Source of the DNA: Deinococcus aquiradiocola
GTDB taxonomy: Bacteria; Deinococcota; Deinococci; Deinococcales; Deinococcaceae
DNA: 64,000 bases
Assembly (NCBI RefSeq): GCF_014646915.1
Contig: NZ_BMOE01000013.1
Span: forward strand, 33,153-97,152
Direction: 5' to 3'
Notes under the pieces: model-generated
What the model was told of the DNA's origin: nothing
Databases searched by the model: none
Seen by the model: the letters and a program-made list of their open reading frames with translations, nothing else
Program-made: the position numbers and the translations under genes
In this document: positions 50,841 to 60,563 of the stretch, piece by piece
Numbering within the stretch: position 1 is the first letter of the stretch
How the letters are laid out: each line of letters starts with the position of its first letter

Positions 50841-51254
50841 ATGAGCCGCCCGCGCCTGCCCATCCGGCCCGCCCCGCTGACCCTGCTGCTCCTCACGCTC
50901 GGCATGTCCGGCCTGACGAGCGCCCGCGTGCGGCTGGGAGACGCGCTCCCGCCGCACCCCTGGCAGGACAGCGGACGGGAACTGGTGGTGCTGTACTCGC
51001 ACGACTGCGGCGACATCGGCCCGCTCTGGACGGCGCTCACGCAGGCGGGCCTCCCCATCCGCGCCGTGAACCCCGAAGACGTGCCCGCACCCGCGCCCGG
51101 CGGCCTGTCCCCGTGGCGCGGGGAGGACGCCACCCGCTTCTCGCGCGCACTGAAGGTCAGTGCGTACCCGGCGGTGCTGCTGGTGCAGGACGGCCGCGTC
51201 CTGAACGCCTGGGAGGGCGACTTCGTGGCCGGTGACGTGCCCGCCCTGAAGTGA
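50841..51254 (+). CDS. Exported thioredoxin-fold-like protein
   Basis: A 137-residue protein with a signal peptide (about 1-29) and a short domain patterned like a thioredoxin fold: a strand and turn LVVLYSHDCGDIGPLW, where the CxxC is reduced to one cysteine, and a cis-Pro-like VSAYPAVLLVQDGRVL. Placed just before ccdA, which supplies reductant across the membrane, so a link to thiol chemistry of cytochrome c maturation is plausible. Only one active cysteine is seen. Confidence 0.65.
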   Translation: MSRPRLPIRPAPLTLLLLTLGMSGLTSARVRLGDALPPHPWQDSGRELVVLYSHDCGDIGPLWTALTQAGLPIRAVNPEDVPAPAPGGLSPWRGEDATRFSRALKVSAYPAVLLVQDGRVLNAWEGDFVAGDVPALK

Positions 51255-51289
51255 TGGGCGGCGGGGCATCCCTCCCCCGGAGGCCCTGC

Positions 51290-51295
51290 TAGGAT
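51290..51295 (+). promoter_or_regulatory. Leaderless -10 element TAGGAT for ccdA
   Basis: TAGGAT, 6 nt, then the ATG at 51302. Confidence 0.65.
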
Positions 51296-51301
51296 GCCCG
51301 C

Positions 51302-51991
51302 ATGACCGCCGTTCCGGACCTGACGCTGCCCGGCCTGAGCCTGGCCTTCCTGGCGGGCCTGATCTCGTTCCTGAGTCCCTGCGTGCTGCCGCTGGTCCCC
51401 AGTTACCTGGGCGTGATCGGCGGGGCGCGCGCGCCGCTGTGGCGCGCGGCGGGCTTCATTCTGGGCTTCGGGGTGGTGTTCATCGCGCTGGGCGCGACGG
51501 CCAGCGCGCTCGGGTCGCTGCTCGCGCCGCACAAGATCCTGCTGGGGCGCGTGGCGGGCGTCCTGATCGTGTTCTTCGGCCTGCTGATGCTGGGCGTGTT
51601 CCGCCTGCCCCTCATGATGCGCGACACGCGCGGCATGGCGGGCGCCGACCGGTACGGCCCGGTCGCGCTGGGCGCGGCGTTCGCGTTCGGGTGGTCGCCG
51701 TGCCTGGGGCCGGTGCTGGGCAGCATCCTGGGCCTCGCGGCGAGCAGTGCCAGCCTGGGGAGCGGCGTGGGTCTGCTCGCCGTGTACACGCTGGGGCTGG
51801 CCGTGCCGTTCCTGCTGGCGGCCGTGCTGTGGGAACGGCTGGGCCTGCGTCGCCTGAACCGCTTCACGCCCGTCTTCGAGCGGGTGGGCGGCGCGGTGCT
51901 GGTGCTGGTGGGGCTGCTCATGGCGAGCGGCGAGTTCACGCGGCTCGCCGGGTACGCGTACGCGCTGCTCCCGTCGTGGTTGCAGCTCTGA
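51302..51991 (+). CDS. ccdA: Cytochrome c biogenesis thiol transporter CcdA
   Basis: A 229-residue protein with six membrane helices. Conserved cysteines are in ISFLSPCVLPLVPSYLG and FGWSPCLGPVLG, the pair that relays electrons from cytoplasmic thioredoxin to outside thiol proteins. It keeps apocytochrome c and CcmG reduced. It heads the ccdA-ccmA-ccmB group and has a leaderless promoter. ccmA overlaps its end by 16 nt if the GTG start is right. Confidence 0.92.
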   Translation: MTAVPDLTLPGLSLAFLAGLISFLSPCVLPLVPSYLGVIGGARAPLWRAAGFILGFGVVFIALGATASALGSLLAPHKILLGRVAGVLIVFFGLLMLGVFRLPLMMRDTRGMAGADRYGPVALGAAFAFGWSPCLGPVLGSILGLAASSASLGSGVGLLAVYTLGLAVPFLLAAVLWERLGLRRLNRFTPVFERVGGAVLVLVGLLMASGEFTRLAGYAYALLPSWLQL

Positions 51992-52659
51992 ACGCCCCCG
52001 CGCCCACCGAGCAGCGTGACGGCACGCCCGCCGTGCAGCTGCGGCAGGTGTGGCTGCGGCTGGGACGCGACGCGGTCCTGCGGGACCTGAATCTCGACGT
52101 GACGGCGGGCGAGGCCGTCACGCTGCTCGGCCGGAACGGGGCAGGCAAGAGCACGCTGCTGCGCCTGATCGCTTCGGCCGTGTCGCCCACGCGCGGCGAG
52201 GGCCGCATCTTCGGGTACGACCTGCGCGACCGGCAGAGCGTGCGCGACCACGTGCACCTGCTCGGGCACGACCTGGGCCTGTACCCGGACCTGACGCCCC
52301 GCGAGAACCTGCACTTCGCCCTGCGCATGCACACCCAGACGGGCGACGTGGACGCGGCCCTCGCGCGGGTGGACCTGACGCGCGCCGCGGACCGCCGCGT
52401 GCGCTTCCTGTCGGCAGGCATGAAGAAACGCCTCGCCCTGACGCGCCTCACGCTGCTGTCCCGCCCGCTGGCGCTCGTGGACGAACCCTTCGCGAACCTC
52501 GACGCGCAGGGCCGCGAACTCGCCATCGAACTGCTCACCGAGGCGAGAGCGGCAGGCAGCACCTTGATCGTCGCGGCCCACGAGCCGGAACTCAGCCTGC
52601 GCGTCGCGGCCCGCGCCCTGACCCTCGACGGCGGACGCATCGTGGAGGCGGACGCATGA
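51976..52659 (+). CDS. ccmA: Heme exporter ATPase CcmA
   Basis: A 227-residue ABC ATPase. Walker A is LLGRNGAGKSTLLR near 44-57, the signature is RFLSAGMKKRLALTR (SAGMKKR in place of LSGGQ, as is common in CcmA) and Walker B is LALVDEPFANLD. With CcmB and CcmC it works in the release of holo-CcmE during System I cytochrome c maturation. The GTG at 51976 inside the ccdA end is the only good start before the conserved region, so the start is a little uncertain. Confidence 0.9.
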   Translation: MVAALNAPAPTEQRDGTPAVQLRQVWLRLGRDAVLRDLNLDVTAGEAVTLLGRNGAGKSTLLRLIASAVSPTRGEGRIFGYDLRDRQSVRDHVHLLGHDLGLYPDLTPRENLHFALRMHTQTGDVDAALARVDLTRAADRRVRFLSAGMKKRLALTRLTLLSRPLALVDEPFANLDAQGRELAIELLTEARAAGSTLIVAAHEPELSLRVAARALTLDGGRIVEADA

Positions 52660-53345
52660 GAAACGCCGTGACGCTCGCCCTGAAGGACGCGCAACTCGCG
52701 GGACGCACGCGGGACACGCTGCTCAGCACCGCGTTCTTCGCGGGCCTGCTGCTGCTCGTGCTCGGCATCGGGCTGGGGTCCGGCATCGGCACGGAAGCCG
52801 CGCAGCTTCGGCCCGCAGCGGCCGGAGCCGTCTGGAGCGCCCTGGCCCTCGCGGCCGCCGTGGCCGCCGGACGCGCCTTCGCGGCCGAGCAGGAAGCGGG
52901 CGCGCTGGAAGCGCTGACACTGTACCCCGGCCCGCACGGCGGCCTGTACCTCGGGAAGCTGCTCGGCACCCTCCTGCAGATGCTGCTGCTGTCCGTGGTC
53001 GTCGTGCCGCTCGGCCTGCTGTTCTTCGGCGCGCTCGGCGCGGGCGTCGCCGTCCCCTGGCCCGCCCTGACGCTCACGGTGCTGCTCGGCGTGCTGGGCC
53101 TGTGCGCGTCCAGCACCTTCTACGCCGCCATCACCGTCAACCTGCGCGCCCGCGAAGCCCTCCTGCCCGCCCTGGCCTTCCCCGTCCTGATCCCCGTGGT
53201 CCTCGCGAGCGTGCAGGCCACGCGCCTGCTGCTGCTGGGCGGCTGGAGCGCCGAGGTCGGCACGTGGCTCACGTTCCTGACGGCCTTCGATCTGTCCGTC
53301 ATCGTGATCTCCACCCTGCTCTTCCCGTACGTGCTGGAGAACTGA
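52656..53345 (+). CDS. ccmB: Heme exporter membrane protein CcmB
   Basis: A 229-residue protein with six membrane helices, typical for CcmB, including the FAAEQEAGALEALTLYP segment. It forms the ABC complex with CcmA. The ATG overlaps the ccmA stop as ATGA and GGAGG lies 7 nt upstream. The next ccm gene (ccmC) lies about 1 kb away, beyond a macro-domain gene and a repeat. Confidence 0.92.
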   Translation: MRNAVTLALKDAQLAGRTRDTLLSTAFFAGLLLLVLGIGLGSGIGTEAAQLRPAAAGAVWSALALAAAVAAGRAFAAEQEAGALEALTLYPGPHGGLYLGKLLGTLLQMLLLSVVVVPLGLLFFGALGAGVAVPWPALTLTVLLGVLGLCASSTFYAAITVNLRAREALLPALAFPVLIPVVLASVQATRLLLLGGWSAEVGTWLTFLTAFDLSVIVISTLLFPYVLEN

Positions 53346-53445
53346 ACCGGACGCCGTCCCGGCCCTGCGGGGTGACCCTGCGCGCCCGCCCCTGACCGGA
53401 CCGAACCCATCTACACCCCGGACGTCTACCCGGACCCGTGTGATC

Positions 53446-53451
53446 TACACT
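53446..53451 (+). promoter_or_regulatory. Leaderless -10 element TACACT
   Basis: TACACT, 7 nt, then the ATG at 53459. Confidence 0.6.
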
Positions 53452-53458
53452 CGGGATC

Positions 53459-53968
53459 ATGTCTCTTCGGTACCTCGAAGCCGATGCCACCCTGCCGCAA
53501 GGACCGGGGCCGAAACTGCTGGTCCACGTCTGCAACGACATCGGGGCCTGGGGCCGGGGCTTCGTGCTAGGCCTGAGCCAGCGCCACACAGAGCCAGAAC
53601 GCCGCTACAAGGCCTGGGCGGCCGGGCGGGAGGACCTGCCGTTCGAACTGGGACAGGTGCAATTCGTGACGGTCACGCCGGACCTGATGGTCGCCAACCT
53701 GATCGGTCAGCACGACATCGCCCGCAAGGGTCAGGCGCAGGACCGGCCACCGGTACGATATGAGGCCATCCGGGAGGGATTGGGGCGCGTTAAGACCGAG
53801 GCCCAGCGCCAGGGGGCGAGCATCCACATGCCGCGCATCGGTGCGGGGCTGGCAGGCGGTGACTGGCAGGTCATCGAGCAGATCGTCGAAGAGGAACTGG
53901 TCGCCCACGGCCTGAGTGTCACCGTCTATGACTTCCCACAGTCCAGGGACCAACGAGTACGGTTTTGA
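53459..53968 (+). CDS. Macro-domain (ADP-ribose-binding) protein
   Basis: A 169-residue single macro domain. Family phrases: LVHVCNDIGAWGRGFVLGL at about 21-39 (phosphate-binding loop), MVANLIGQHDIA, and IHMPRIGAGLAGGDW. Such proteins bind or hydrolyse ADP-ribose derivatives. The last residues and the stop codon (GTA CGG TTT TGA) are read from repeat copy E, so the C-terminus seems to have been changed by repeat insertion. It sits between ccmB and ccmC with its own leaderless promoter. Confidence 0.87.
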   Translation: MSLRYLEADATLPQGPGPKLLVHVCNDIGAWGRGFVLGLSQRHTEPERRYKAWAAGREDLPFELGQVQFVTVTPDLMVANLIGQHDIARKGQAQDRPPVRYEAIREGLGRVKTEAQRQGASIHMPRIGAGLAGGDWQVIEQIVEEELVAHGLSVTVYDFPQSRDQRVRF

Positions 53969-54120
53969 TCCGATTCCAGGGATGCCGGGAACAGCACCGA
54001 CATCCCTTCTTGGGCAAAACAGCGCCCTGCAGGACGCTCGCCCGCTTCCACCTCCTCAAAACCGTACTCGTTGGTGCTCGCGTCGCTCGGCTGAACTCCA
54101 AAAGTTCAGCTCAAAATCGT
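53958..54120 (+). repeat. Modular palindromic repeat, copy E (one inner unit)
   Basis: It runs from TACGGTTTTGATCC, the GGATGCCGG stem, one inner unit, CTCAAAACCGTA, and the CTGAACT/AGTTCAG hairpin to CTCAAAATCGT. The left end overlaps the last 11 bp of the macro-domain gene. Confidence 0.9.
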
Positions 54121-54338
54121 ATGACTACCGGACCGATACCTTCCGGCCGCCAGTAGAAAGCAGGGCCGGGCAGTGCGGCGAGGACGTGCCCGGAGTGGAG
54201 TCCGGGCCGCAGTCATCCGGGACTCTCATCCTTGTTCCTCACGCGTCCGGACGGCATGATTGGGGCATCGCGGCGTGAATCGGGACAGCCAGAAAGACGC
54301 CTCACGGTCTGGCACGCGCCGCCGGGAGAGAATGAATC
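54121..54338 (+). other. Gap between repeat E and ccmC
   Basis: 218 bp without a supported gene. The ccmC ribosome site GGGAGAG lies at its right end. No clear -10 or terminator is visible. Confidence 0.4.
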
Positions 54339-55064
54339 ATGACGTTGTCCACAACGCAAGCCAAATCGGATCGCCTGACGCCGGCGCTCGGCGTGTTGAC
54401 GCTGGTGCTGATGCTCGTCGGGCTGTATGTCGGTCTCACTTCTCCGCCGGACGTGAATCAGGGAACGCTGGTGCGGATCCTGTTCATTCACGTGCCGGCC
54501 GCGTGGCTCAGTTACCTCGCGTACGGCGGGACGGGCCTGTTCGGGCTGCTGTATCTCGTGACGCGTCAGCGGCGCTTTGACCGGCTGAGCATGAGCAGTG
54601 CCGAGATGGGGCTGATGTTCACGGTCGCCACGATCATCGTGGGGATGCTGTGGGCCAAGCCGACGTGGGGCGCGTACTGGGTGTGGGAGCCGCGCCTGAC
54701 GACCACTGCCCTGAGCCTCGTGATCTACGGCGGGTACCTGCTGGTCCGCTCGCTGATCGAGGAGCCGGAGCGGCGGGCGCGCGTGTCGGCGGTCATCGGG
54801 ATCGTGGGGACGCTGTACGTGCCGGTGAACTACATGGCGGTGGAGTGGTGGCGCGGCATTCACCAGACGCAGACGCTGAAGCTGCTCGGCAGCGTGGGGT
54901 TCGCGGCGTCCCCGGCGTACGGGATCGCGCTGGCGGTCATGACGGTGGCGTTCACGGTGCTGTACGTGTACCTGCTGCGCGTGCGCGGCAAGATCGCGTT
55001 GCTGCAGGAGGAGCGCGAGGAGCGCGAGTTCGAGACGCTGGGGGCGGTGACGGCACGTGGATAA
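54339..55064 (+). CDS. ccmC: Heme transfer protein CcmC
   Basis: A 241-residue protein with six membrane helices and the tryptophan-rich WGAYWVWEPRLTT loop, plus His in VEWWRGIHQ. It loads heme onto CcmE outside the membrane. The C-terminal 25 residues are charged. It heads the second ccm operon, in which almost every gene overlaps or touches the next. Confidence 0.93.
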   Translation: MTLSTTQAKSDRLTPALGVLTLVLMLVGLYVGLTSPPDVNQGTLVRILFIHVPAAWLSYLAYGGTGLFGLLYLVTRQRRFDRLSMSSAEMGLMFTVATIIVGMLWAKPTWGAYWVWEPRLTTTALSLVIYGGYLLVRSLIEEPERRARVSAVIGIVGTLYVPVNYMAVEWWRGIHQTQTLKLLGSVGFAASPAYGIALAVMTVAFTVLYVYLLRVRGKIALLQEEREEREFETLGAVTARG

Positions 55065-55179
55065 GTTCAGCGGGTACGTGATCGTGAGTTACGTGGTGAC
55101 GTTCGCGGTGCTGTTCGGGTACCTGGGGTGGCTGTGGCTGCGGTTGCGGCAGGAGCAGCGGGAGCAGGGCCGGAAGTGA
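55057..55179 (+). CDS. ccmD: Small heme exporter subunit CcmD
   Basis: A 40-residue single-helix protein, MDKFSGYVIVSYVVTFAVLF then a basic and Gln/Arg-rich tail, exactly the CcmD layout between ccmC and ccmE. It starts at GTG 55057, overlapping the ccmC end by 8 nt; ccmE starts inside its stop codon. It bridges CcmC and CcmAB for release of holo-CcmE. Confidence 0.88.
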   Translation: MDKFSGYVIVSYVVTFAVLFGYLGWLWLRLRQEQREQGRK

Positions 55180-55640
55180 CGACCTCGCCCACCATGCTGC
55201 CGCAGGCGCGGCGCCGCAGGCGCAGTCCGCTGCCGGTGCTGTTGGGCGGCGCGGCACTGCTGCTGCTGCTGGGCTTCATCGTGTTCGGGAACCTGAGCCG
55301 CAGCCTGGAGTACTTCGTGACGCCCACCGAGTACAAGGCGCAGAGCGAGCAGTACGTGGGCCGCACCATCCGTCTGGGCGGGCTGGTGCGCGGCGCGAAG
55401 TACGACCGGCAGTCCCTGAAACTGAACTTCACCGTCACGGATTACGGCGCGAGTTACCCGGTGCAGTACCAGGGGGCCGTGAGTGACCTCTTCAAGGAGA
55501 ATCAGGGCGTGGTGGTGCGCGGCGCGTTCACGCCCGCCGGGGTGTTCGTGGCGAACGAGCTGCTCGTGAAGCACTCCGAGGAGTACCGCGTGCCGACCTC
55601 GCAGGCCGACATCAAGAGCATGCTCAAGGATACGAAATGA
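55176..55640 (+). CDS. ccmE: Heme chaperone CcmE
   Basis: A 154-residue protein with an N-terminal anchor (about 17-38) and an OB-fold. The heme-attachment histidine is in LLVKHSEEYRVP, matching the HxxxY motif. It carries heme from CcmC to the CcmF/H ligase. The GTG start overlaps the ccmD stop as GTGA. Confidence 0.93.
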   Translation: MTTSPTMLPQARRRRRSPLPVLLGGAALLLLLGFIVFGNLSRSLEYFVTPTEYKAQSEQYVGRTIRLGGLVRGAKYDRQSLKLNFTVTDYGASYPVQYQGAVSDLFKENQGVVVRGAFTPAGVFVANELLVKHSEEYRVPTSQADIKSMLKDTK

Positions 55641-55680
55641 CGCCGCGCAGACTGGCGCGGCTTGACGGCCGGAGGTCATG

Positions 55681-57651
55681 ATGCTGAACCTGCTGTCCTT
55701 CCAGGCGAGCGCCCTCGGGACGCTCGGCGAGATCGGTCTGCTGGGCGCGCTGCTGTTCACGCTGGTGGGCCTGTGGCTGGCCGTGATGGGCGGCGTGCGG
55801 CACGATCCGCGCGCGACCGAGGGTGCGCGCCGCAGCGTGTGGGCGGTGTTCGGGTTCCTGACGCTGTCGGTGCTGGTGCTGGAGGTCGCGCTGCTGCGGG
55901 ACGACTTCTCGGTGCGGTACGTGGCGGCGCACTCGATGCGCGTGTCGCCCACCTGGGTGAAGGTCACGACGCTGTGGGCGGCGCTGGAGGGCAGCATCCT
56001 GCTGTGGGCGTGGATTCTGTCGCTGTACGCGTTCGTGCTGAGCCTCACGCTCAGGCGTGATGCGCTGCGCCCGTGGGCGCTCGGCGCGATGTTCGTGTCG
56101 CTGCTGTTCTTCGTGGGGGTCGTGGCAGGCATCGCGAGTCCGTTCACGCCGCTCGCGCAGGTCCCGTCGGACGGTGCCGGGCCGAACCCGGCGCTGCAGA
56201 ACCACTGGATGATGGCGGTGCACCCGGTGCTGCTGTACCTGGGCTTCGTGGGCCTGAGCGTGCCGTTCGCGTACGCGGTGGCGGCCCTAGTGACGGGGCG
56301 GCTGTCGGAGCACTGGATCGCGGTCACGCGCCGCTGGACCCTGACGGCGTGGCTGTTCCTGACGGCGGCGATCGTGGCGGGCGGCTGGTGGAGTTACGAG
56401 ACGCTCGGCTGGGGCGGGTACTGGGCGTGGGACCCGGTCGAGAACGCCAGCTTCATTCCGTGGCTGCTGACCACGGCGTTCCTGCACAGCCTGCAGATTC
56501 AGGAGCGTCGCCGTCAGCTGAAGGCGTGGAACATCTGGCTGATCGTGCTGGCGTACAGCAGCACGGTGCTGGGCACGTTCCTGAACCGCAGCGGCATCGT
56601 GCAGAGCGTGCACGCCTTCAGCAACGGGCCGGTCGGCGCGGTGTTCCTGGGCTTCCTGGCGTTCCTGCTGGTGGCGGGCATCGCGCTCGCCGCGTGGCGC
56701 AGCCCGTACCTGCGGGACGAGGGTGAGCCGAGCGCCGTCCTGAGCCGCGAGAGTGCCTTCCTGACCGGCAACTGGCTGTTCCTGGTGTTCAGCGCGATGG
56801 TGCTGCTGGGCACGCTGTTCCCGGTGCTGGTGGAGGCCGCGACCGGCAAGAAGACCAGTGTGGGCGCGCCGTTCTTCGACGCGTTCGCCATTCCGCTGGG
56901 GCTGGCGCTGCTGTTCCTGATGGGGGTCGGGCCGCTCCTGCCGTGGCGGCGCGCGGCGGGCGAGCGCCTGCTGATGGCGCTGCGCGTGCCGGGCGGGGCG
57001 GGCGTGCTGGCGCTGCTGGTGGGCCTGCTGTTCGGGCTGCGCTCGCCGGGCGTGCTGCTGACCGTGGCGCTCGCCGCGTACAACATTGCGGGGCTGGCCG
57101 TGCTGACGGGCCGGGCCGCGCGGGAACGCGGGAGCTTTCCGGCCCTGCTGCGCGAGCAGCCGCGCCGGTACGGGGCGTACACGGCGCACGCGGGCCTGGT
57201 GGTGCTGGCGCTCGGCGTGGCGTTCAGCGGCGCGTTCAAGTCGAGTGCCGAGGTGACGCTCACGCGCGGGCAGCCCATGCAGCTGATGGGGCACACGGCC
57301 GTCCTGCAGGGCCTGGAGCGCCGGGAGTACGCGTACGGCAGTTCCGCCATCGCGACCGTGACGCTCGACGGGCAGACGTACACGCCGCGCAGCAACCTGT
57401 ACGTGCAGGGCGGCAACACCCTGTACCCGACGCCTGCCGTGCGGTACGGGGTGTTCGGGGACACGTACCTCGTGACGACCAATCTCGACCCGAAGAACGG
57501 CTGGGCGAGCGTGCGTCTGATCTCGTCGCCGCTCGTGTCTTGGATCTGGGTGGGCATGCTGATCATCGTGGCGGGCGCGGGCCTGACGCTGGTGCAGCCG
57601 CGCCTCGCGGCGCGCCGCCCGGTCCCGGCGGGCGCCGTCGCGGCCGACTGA
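55681..57651 (+). CDS. ccmF: Cytochrome c heme lyase CcmF
   Basis: A 656-residue protein with about 14 membrane helices and the WWD-type loop [18 protein letters not shown]; histidines flank it. With CcmH and CcmI it attaches heme to apocytochrome c. I prefer the ATG at 55681 because GGAGGT (55671-55676) is 4 nt upstream; the ATG at 55678 is too close. Confidence 0.94.
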   Translation: MLNLLSFQASALGTLGEIGLLGALLFTLVGLWLAVMGGVRHDPRATEGARRSVWAVFGFLTLSVLVLEVALLRDDFSVRYVAAHSMRVSPTWVKVTTLWAALEGSILLWAWILSLYAFVLSLTLRRDALRPWALGAMFVSLLFFVGVVAGIASPFTPLAQVPSDGAGPNPALQNHWMMAVHPVLLYLGFVGLSVPFAYAVAALVTGRLSEHWIAVTRRWTLTAWLFLTAAIVAGGWWSYETLGWGGYWAWDPVENASFIPWLLTTAFLHSLQIQERRRQLKAWNIWLIVLAYSSTVLGTFLNRSGIVQSVHAFSNGPVGAVFLGFLAFLLVAGIALAAWRSPYLRDEGEPSAVLSRESAFLTGNWLFLVFSAMVLLGTLFPVLVEAATGKKTSVGAPFFDAFAIPLGLALLFLMGVGPLLPWRRAAGERLLMALRVPGGAGVLALLVGLLFGLRSPGVLLTVALAAYNIAGLAVLTGRAARERGSFPALLREQPRRYGAYTAHAGLVVLALGVAFSGAFKSSAEVTLTRGQPMQLMGHTAVLQGLERREYAYGSSAIATVTLDGQTYTPRSNLYVQGGNTLYPTPAVRYGVFGDTYLVTTNLDPKNGWASVRLISSPLVSWIWVGMLIIVAGAGLTLVQPRLAARRPVPAGAVAAD

Positions 57652-57751
57652 ATCCGGTCCCGGCTGTCCCGGCCGCCTCCTGGCTGCGGGCGGCTCTCCC
57701 CTCCCCCACTCCGCCGCGTCCCGCTGCGGCGCGTCAATCCAAGGAACGACC

Positions 57752-58333
57752 ATGACTGACTCTCCTTCCTCGCCCTCCGCCCCTGCCTCTCCGCCTGCGC
57801 CCACGCCCGCGTGGCGGCGGTTCGTGCCGCCCGTGCTCGCGGCGGTGCTCGTCGCGGCGCTCGGGGTGGGCCTGCTGCGCGGCAACGGCACGCAGGACGG
57901 CGGGCCGCTCGTCGGGAAGGCCGCGCCGGACTTCACGCTGCAGACGATCGACGGGGGCCGCGTGAGCCTCGCGTCCCTGAAGGGTCGGCCCGTCGTGCTG
58001 AACTTCTGGGCGTCGTGGTGCGTGCCGTGCCGGGACGAGGCGCCGCTGCTGCGTGACCTGTCCGAGAAGCAGAGCGCGAACGGGCTGGCCGTGGTGGGCG
58101 TGGTGTTCTCCGACAAGGACCTGAAGTCCGTGCGGTCCTTCGTGCAGGAGTACGCGCTGGCGTACCCGAGCCTGCTCGACCCGAACCTGAACACCGCCAT
58201 CACGTACGGGGTGAGCGGCGTGCCGGAGACGTTCTTCATCGACAAAGGCGGCATGGTGCGCGGGTACGATCAGGGTGGCCTGACGCGCGAGCGGCTGCAG
58301 GCGGGCCTGACGAAGATCGGGGTCGCGTTTTGA
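57752..58333 (+). CDS. ccmG: Thioredoxin-like CcmG/TlpA
   Basis: A 193-residue membrane-anchored thioredoxin. A Pro-rich cytoplasmic stretch (1-20) and membrane helix (24-43) precede the fold with the active site W-C-V-P-C in [16 protein letters not shown] and the cis-Pro in GVPETFF. It reduces the disulfide of apocytochrome c or CcmH. AAGGA leads the start. Reduced by CcdA. Confidence 0.92.
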   Translation: MTDSPSSPSAPASPPAPTPAWRRFVPPVLAAVLVAALGVGLLRGNGTQDGGPLVGKAAPDFTLQTIDGGRVSLASLKGRPVVLNFWASWCVPCRDEAPLLRDLSEKQSANGLAVVGVVFSDKDLKSVRSFVQEYALAYPSLLDPNLNTAITYGVSGVPETFFIDKGGMVRGYDQGGLTRERLQAGLTKIGVAF

Positions 58334-58974
58334 GCGCCGTCGCCCGGCAGGCCCCTGCACGTGCAGGGCGGGTGACCGTGCGGCTCGCGCTGTGCGGCCT
58401 GCTGTGGCTGACCGCCGGGGCCACCCTGGGCACTGTGCAGGCACAGCAGTCAGTGCAGACGCCGCAGACTGCTCAGGTGCAGGCCACTCAGACACGGACG
58501 GCCGGGCAGACGCAGGCGGCCCAGGAGCAGCAGGCCCCGGCGGCCGGACCGGCCCTCACGGCCGTGCAGGAGGCTCGCGCGCAGGCCGTCGGGCGCACCA
58601 TCCGCTGCCCCGTCTGCCAGGGCCTCCCCATCACCGAGAGTCCCAGCGACCTGAGCCAGTCGATGCTGCGTGACCTGCGCGGGCAGGTGGCGGCAGGCCG
58701 CAGCGACGACCAGATCACCACGTACTTCGCGCAGCGGTACGGGGACACGGTGCTGCTCGACCCGCCCCGGCGCGGCGTGAACCTGCTGCTGTGGGCGGGG
58801 CCGGTCGTGGCGGCCGTGCTGGGCGGCGCGTGGCTGCTGTCGTACCTGCGCGCCCGCGAACGGCAGGCAGCCCCCACGCCGGACGCGGGCCCCCTCGCGG
58901 ACGACCCGGGCGACGACACGCCCGACGCGTACCTCGCGCAGGTGCGTGCCGAGGCCGGACGGAGGCAGCCGTGA
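58330..58974 (+). CDS. ccmH: Cytochrome c maturation protein CcmH
   Basis: A 214-residue protein. A signal or anchor (about 14-38), a Gln/Thr-rich linker (40-75), then the CcmH domain with the RCPVCQ motif at about 92-97 that binds the apocytochrome thiols, and a C-terminal membrane helix. The linker is longer than usual. It starts at TTG, overlapping the ccmG stop as TTGA. Confidence 0.9.
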   Translation: MSAVARQAPARAGRVTVRLALCGLLWLTAGATLGTVQAQQSVQTPQTAQVQATQTRTAGQTQAAQEQQAPAAGPALTAVQEARAQAVGRTIRCPVCQGLPITESPSDLSQSMLRDLRGQVAAGRSDDQITTYFAQRYGDTVLLDPPRRGVNLLLWAGPVVAAVLGGAWLLSYLRARERQAAPTPDAGPLADDPGDDTPDAYLAQVRAEAGRRQP

Positions 58975-60002
58975 CGGCCGCCCTGAGCCTCACCCTGCTG
59001 GGCCTGATGCTGGTGGCGGCCGTCCTGCTCGTCCTGGCGCCCCTGCGTGGCCGCGTGAGCGACCCGGACGCGCTGGAGCGCGGGCAGCTGGAGCAGGAAC
59101 GCGACCGGCTGTTCGGCGAACTGCGGTCCCTGCCGGACGCGCAGGAGGGCCGCCGTCCGGAACTCGAGGGGCGCGCCGCGCGCCTCCTGCGGCAGCTGGA
59201 CGGCATGCCGCCCGCCCCGAAAGGGTCGCTGCCCGCGCCGCTCCTGTGGGGCGGGCTCGCGCTGGCCGCCGTGCTGGTGGCGGTGGGGGCCTTCACGTTC
59301 ATTCCGCGCTGGCAGCTGGGCGGCCTGAACGGCAGCGAGGCGCAGACCGTGAAGACCGCCCTGCAGCTGCCCGGCCTCGCGCAGCGCGCCCGGCAGAGCG
59401 GCCGCGTCCGCGACGAGCTCGCGTGGGGCAAGGCCGCCTTCGACGCCGGGCAGTACGATCAGGCGGCCAGCGCGTACGCCGCCGCCCTGAAGCAGGACCC
59501 GCGCCAGCCGGAAGCACTCCGGCGGCTGGGCATCATCCTGCTCACCCGTGACGACCAGAACGGCCAGACCGCCAAGCCGAACGATCAGGCGTTCCTGCTC
59601 ATCCGGACCGCCGCGCAGCTCGCACCGAACGACCCGGAAAGCCAGCTGCTGCTGGGCTTCGCGCTCTCCCGCTACGGGCAGGACACGCTCGCCCTGACGG
59701 CCCTGGAACGCTACCGCAGCCTGAACCCGCAGGGCCGCGACGCGGACGACATGATCGCCGCGCTGCGCGCCCGCCAGAACACCAGCGATCCGGGCCTCAG
59801 CACCTTCGCCGCGAACTGCGCCAGCTGTCACGGCGCGGGCGGCAACGGCGGCATCGGCCCCAGCCTCCGCATGGCGGGCCTCACGCGAGACACCCTGGCC
59901 GCCGTCGTCCGCAACGGCAAGGGCACCATGCCCGCCTTCCCGCAGATCACCGGCCGGAACCTCACGGCACTCCTGGCACTCGTGGAAGGCTGGCAGAAGT
60001 AG
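58971..60002 (+). CDS. CcmI-like TPR protein fused to a cytochrome c domain
   Basis: A 343-residue protein. Residues 1-112 are CcmI-like with two membrane helices (4-24 and 91-111) around a charged coil; 150-265 hold TPR-like helices that in CcmI bind apocytochromes. The last 70 residues are a class I cytochrome c domain: C283-A-S-C286-H287 binds heme and M320 in GTMPAFP is the likely sixth ligand. So a cytochrome maturation factor is itself a c-type cytochrome here. The GTG start overlaps the ccmH stop. Confidence 0.85.
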   Translation: MTAALSLTLLGLMLVAAVLLVLAPLRGRVSDPDALERGQLEQERDRLFGELRSLPDAQEGRRPELEGRAARLLRQLDGMPPAPKGSLPAPLLWGGLALAAVLVAVGAFTFIPRWQLGGLNGSEAQTVKTALQLPGLAQRARQSGRVRDELAWGKAAFDAGQYDQAASAYAAALKQDPRQPEALRRLGIILLTRDDQNGQTAKPNDQAFLLIRTAAQLAPNDPESQLLLGFALSRYGQDTLALTALERYRSLNPQGRDADDMIAALRARQNTSDPGLSTFAANCASCHGAGGNGGIGPSLRMAGLTRDTLAAVVRNGKGTMPAFPQITGRNLTALLALVEGWQK

Positions 60003-60563
60003 ATGCCGACCCGCCGCGCGCTGCTGGAACGCTGGTGGCTGCTGCCGGTCGGCCTGACCGGCGCGGCCTTCGCGGGCCTCGGCCTGTACGCCGCCCGCGT
60101 CAGCCGCAAGAGCGTGCCCGGCCAGCCGCGCTACACGGCCGCGCCCGCGCAGCGCGTCGCGGCCCTCGCCGCCCTGAAGGCCGAGTGGAGCGAGACGCCG
60201 TTCACGTACGCCGCGCGCCCCTGCACGCTGCTGCGCCTGCCCGCCGCGACCATCGGCAGCGTGCAGGTGAACGGACGGCACTACGCGGCGTACTCGCGCG
60301 TCTGCACGCACCTGGGCTGCACCGTCAACCTCGTGCGCGACACGGAAGTGCTCGCCTTCTCCTTCAACTACCGCCCGACCGACCCGGCGAGACAGCACCC
60401 GTACCTCGGCTGCCCCTGCCACTACAGCGTGTTCGACCCGCAGCAGGACGGCGAGGCCGTGTTCGGCAAGGCGCACCTGCCGCTCCCGCGCGTGCGGCTG
60501 GAGGTGCGCGGCACGGAGCTGTGGGCGACCGGCATCGAGCCCGCGCCTGCCAACGTCGGATGA
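60003..60563 (+). CDS. Rieske iron-sulfur protein
   Basis: A 186-residue protein with an N-terminal membrane or Tat-like segment (RRALLERWW, helix 12-31) and a [2Fe-2S] Rieske domain. Cluster ligands: C101 and H103 in CTHLGC, and C137 and H140 in CPCH; C106 and C139 form the usual disulfide. It suits a bc-type quinol oxidase. It starts directly after the stop of the cytochrome fusion, which suggests the two are made together; no cytochrome b gene is visible. Confidence 0.9.
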   Translation: MPTRRALLERWWLLPVGLTGAAFAGLGLYAARVSRKSVPGQPRYTAAPAQRVAALAALKAEWSETPFTYAARPCTLLRLPAATIGSVQVNGRHYAAYSRVCTHLGCTVNLVRDTEVLAFSFNYRPTDPARQHPYLGCPCHYSVFDPQQDGEAVFGKAHLPLPRVRLEVRGTELWATGIEPAPANVG

